A DNA stretch of 15,954 nucleotides from an archaeon (GTDB taxonomy: Archaea; Hydrothermarchaeota; Hydrothermarchaeia; Hydrothermarchaeales; Hydrothermarchaeaceae), in assembly GCA_018830205.1 (NCBI GenBank), contig JAHJSX010000024.1, forward strand, positions 1 through 15,954. The letters run 5' to 3'. Both the position numbers and the translations under genes were made by a program. Within the stretch, counting starts at the first letter, position 1. Every line of letters begins with the position of its first letter. This document shows positions 15,022-15,954 of the stretch, in pieces. Under the pieces are notes generated by a model. That model searched no databases, was not told the DNA's origin, and worked only from the letters and a program-made list of their open reading frames with translations.

Positions 15022-15036
15022 GGGCGGGGGCTTCAA

Positions 15037-15954
15037 TTGAGAAAGGCCGCAGTCCTATTTCTAATACTAATCTGCGGGACTGCGAGCGGCGAGACGTTCT
15101 ATTCTTCCAGCGTCACGACTTTTGCATCGCCGGATAATAGCTACACAACTCTTGACTCCTTTATCGAAGGTGCGGAAACCGCCCTTTATGTGAACGTCTA
15201 TACATTCGACAACCCCTACGTCGCCTTAGAGCTTTTAGAGGCTCATGAGAGGGGAGTTGATGTGACCATTCTTGTCGATGCATCGCCAGTTGGGGGAATT
15301 TCAGATAACGAATGGAAAGTTTTAAACAACCTCTCAGGCGCAGGCATACCTGTTTATCTGTGGAGTGACGCCGACCTCGGATTCAACCACGCAAAGTATG
15401 TTGTTGCAGACAATATGAGCGTGCTCGTGGCCACAGAAAATCTTGGAACAACGGGATTCCCCATCACCGGCACCACTGGAAATCGCGGATGGGGTGCGAT
15501 TGTTGAGGGTTCGACATCCCTATACTTCGCCGACCTGTTTTTTACTGACCTTGAAAACGGCGAGCAGGTAGATTTTACAGGCTTCTCACCTCTTGATTTT
15601 TATTATGAAGAAAAAGAGTACGTGCCCCAGTTTGGGTCAAAGACCTTCCCTGGCAACTTTACAATTGTGCCCGTTGTAGCACCGGAAAATGCTGTCGAAT
15701 CGATACTCGAACTCATAAATTCTGCAAGCGAAACTCTTTACATCGAGGAATTTTATGTGTACCGTTTCTGGGGCTCCAAGAAGAACGGTTATGTCGATAA
15801 TCCATTTCTTGAAGCCTCAATCGATGCCGCGAGACGGGGCGTTGAGGTGAAAATTCTGCTTGACTCAACATGGTACAACATAGAGGAAGACGACCTCACA
15901 AGCAACTTCAATACAGCAAAGTATGTAAACGGCATTGCAGCTGACGAGGGCCTC
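15037..15954 (+). CDS. Exported phospholipase-D-fold protein (3' end outside window)
   Basis: 306 codons are visible and the frame is open to the window edge. No ATG or GTG lies near a plausible beginning. A TTG at 15037, after the G-rich stretch GGGGCGGGGG (15021-15030), opens directly into a signal peptide (MRKAAVLFLILICGTASG if TTG is read as Met). The first half carries one phospholipase-D motif: His118-x-Lys120 and Asp125, in HAKYVVADN. A second, similar half begins near residue 215 (IVPVVAPENAVESILELI), and its HxK motif would be beyond the edge. Such proteins cut phosphodiester bonds in lipids or nucleic acids. Export suggests action on the outer membrane face or on DNA outside. Some archaeal relatives carry extra C-terminal domains, so the full length is unknown. 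Confidence 0.8.
   Translation, partial: MRKAAVLFLILICGTASGETFYSSSVTTFASPDNSYTTLDSFIEGAETALYVNVYTFDNPYVALELLEAHERGVDVTILVDASPVGGISDNEWKVLNNLSGAGIPVYLWSDADLGFNHAKYVVADNMSVLVATENLGTTGFPITGTTGNRGWGAIVEGSTSLYFADLFFTDLENGEQVDFTGFSPLDFYYEEKEYVPQFGSKTFPGNFTIVPVVAPENAVESILELINSASETLYIEEFYVYRFWGSKKNGYVDNPFLEASIDAARRGVEVKILLDSTWYNIEEDDLTSNFNTAKYVNGIAADEGL

Overview
The window is archaeal chromosomal DNA. The evidence is a deoxyhypusine synthase gene, A/T-rich BRE/TATA-type promoters placed so close to start codons that several messages look leaderless or nearly so, GGTGA-type ribosome binding sites, and cell-surface proteins rich in N-glycosylation sequons. The flavour is euryarchaeal, but I cannot name the lineage from sequence alone.

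Layout. (1) Positions 1-1114: the end of an ACR3-type arsenite efflux permease, a broken fusion of an arsenate-reductase head to a second ACR3 tail, and a small opposing gene for a membrane-anchored coiled-coil protein. (2) 1161-1281: a tRNA-Gln(UUG) gene with its promoter. (3) 1319-1516: two tandem, exactly 99-bp units, each holding a perfect hairpin; the stems differ by a compensatory base-pair change. (4) 1556-7224: three large genes for cell-surface proteins. One (+ strand) is an 899-aa single-span protein with an outer seven-bladed beta-propeller. It faces, tail to tail, a two-gene minus-strand operon for two signal-peptide, single-span proteins with helical juxtamembrane stalks. (5) 7365-11336: a tightly coupled three-gene operon, transcribed divergently from the surface-protein operon: a tubulin/FtsZ-superfamily GTPase, a two-TM protein with a long cytoplasmic coiled coil, and a second, very different tubulin/FtsZ-superfamily protein. 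(6) 11340-13375: a minus-strand operon of argC and dys. (7) 13453-15954: a class V aminotransferase, a single-domain response regulator and an exported phospholipase-D-fold protein cut by the window end.

The centrepiece is 1556-11336. The two tubulin-like proteins are unlike each other but both keep the GGGTGxG phosphate-binding signature and an I-D-x-x-D T7 loop. Two alternating or cooperating GTPase subunits, with the membrane coiled-coil protein encoded between them as an anchor, is the simplest reading. The divergent single-span surface proteins and the propeller protein could connect such an internal filament to the cell surface. Only the gene layout and the domain features are observed; the shared function is inferred.

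The flanking genes (dys, argC, aminotransferase, response regulator) are ordinary metabolic or signalling genes and give no further clue to the role of the tubulin locus.
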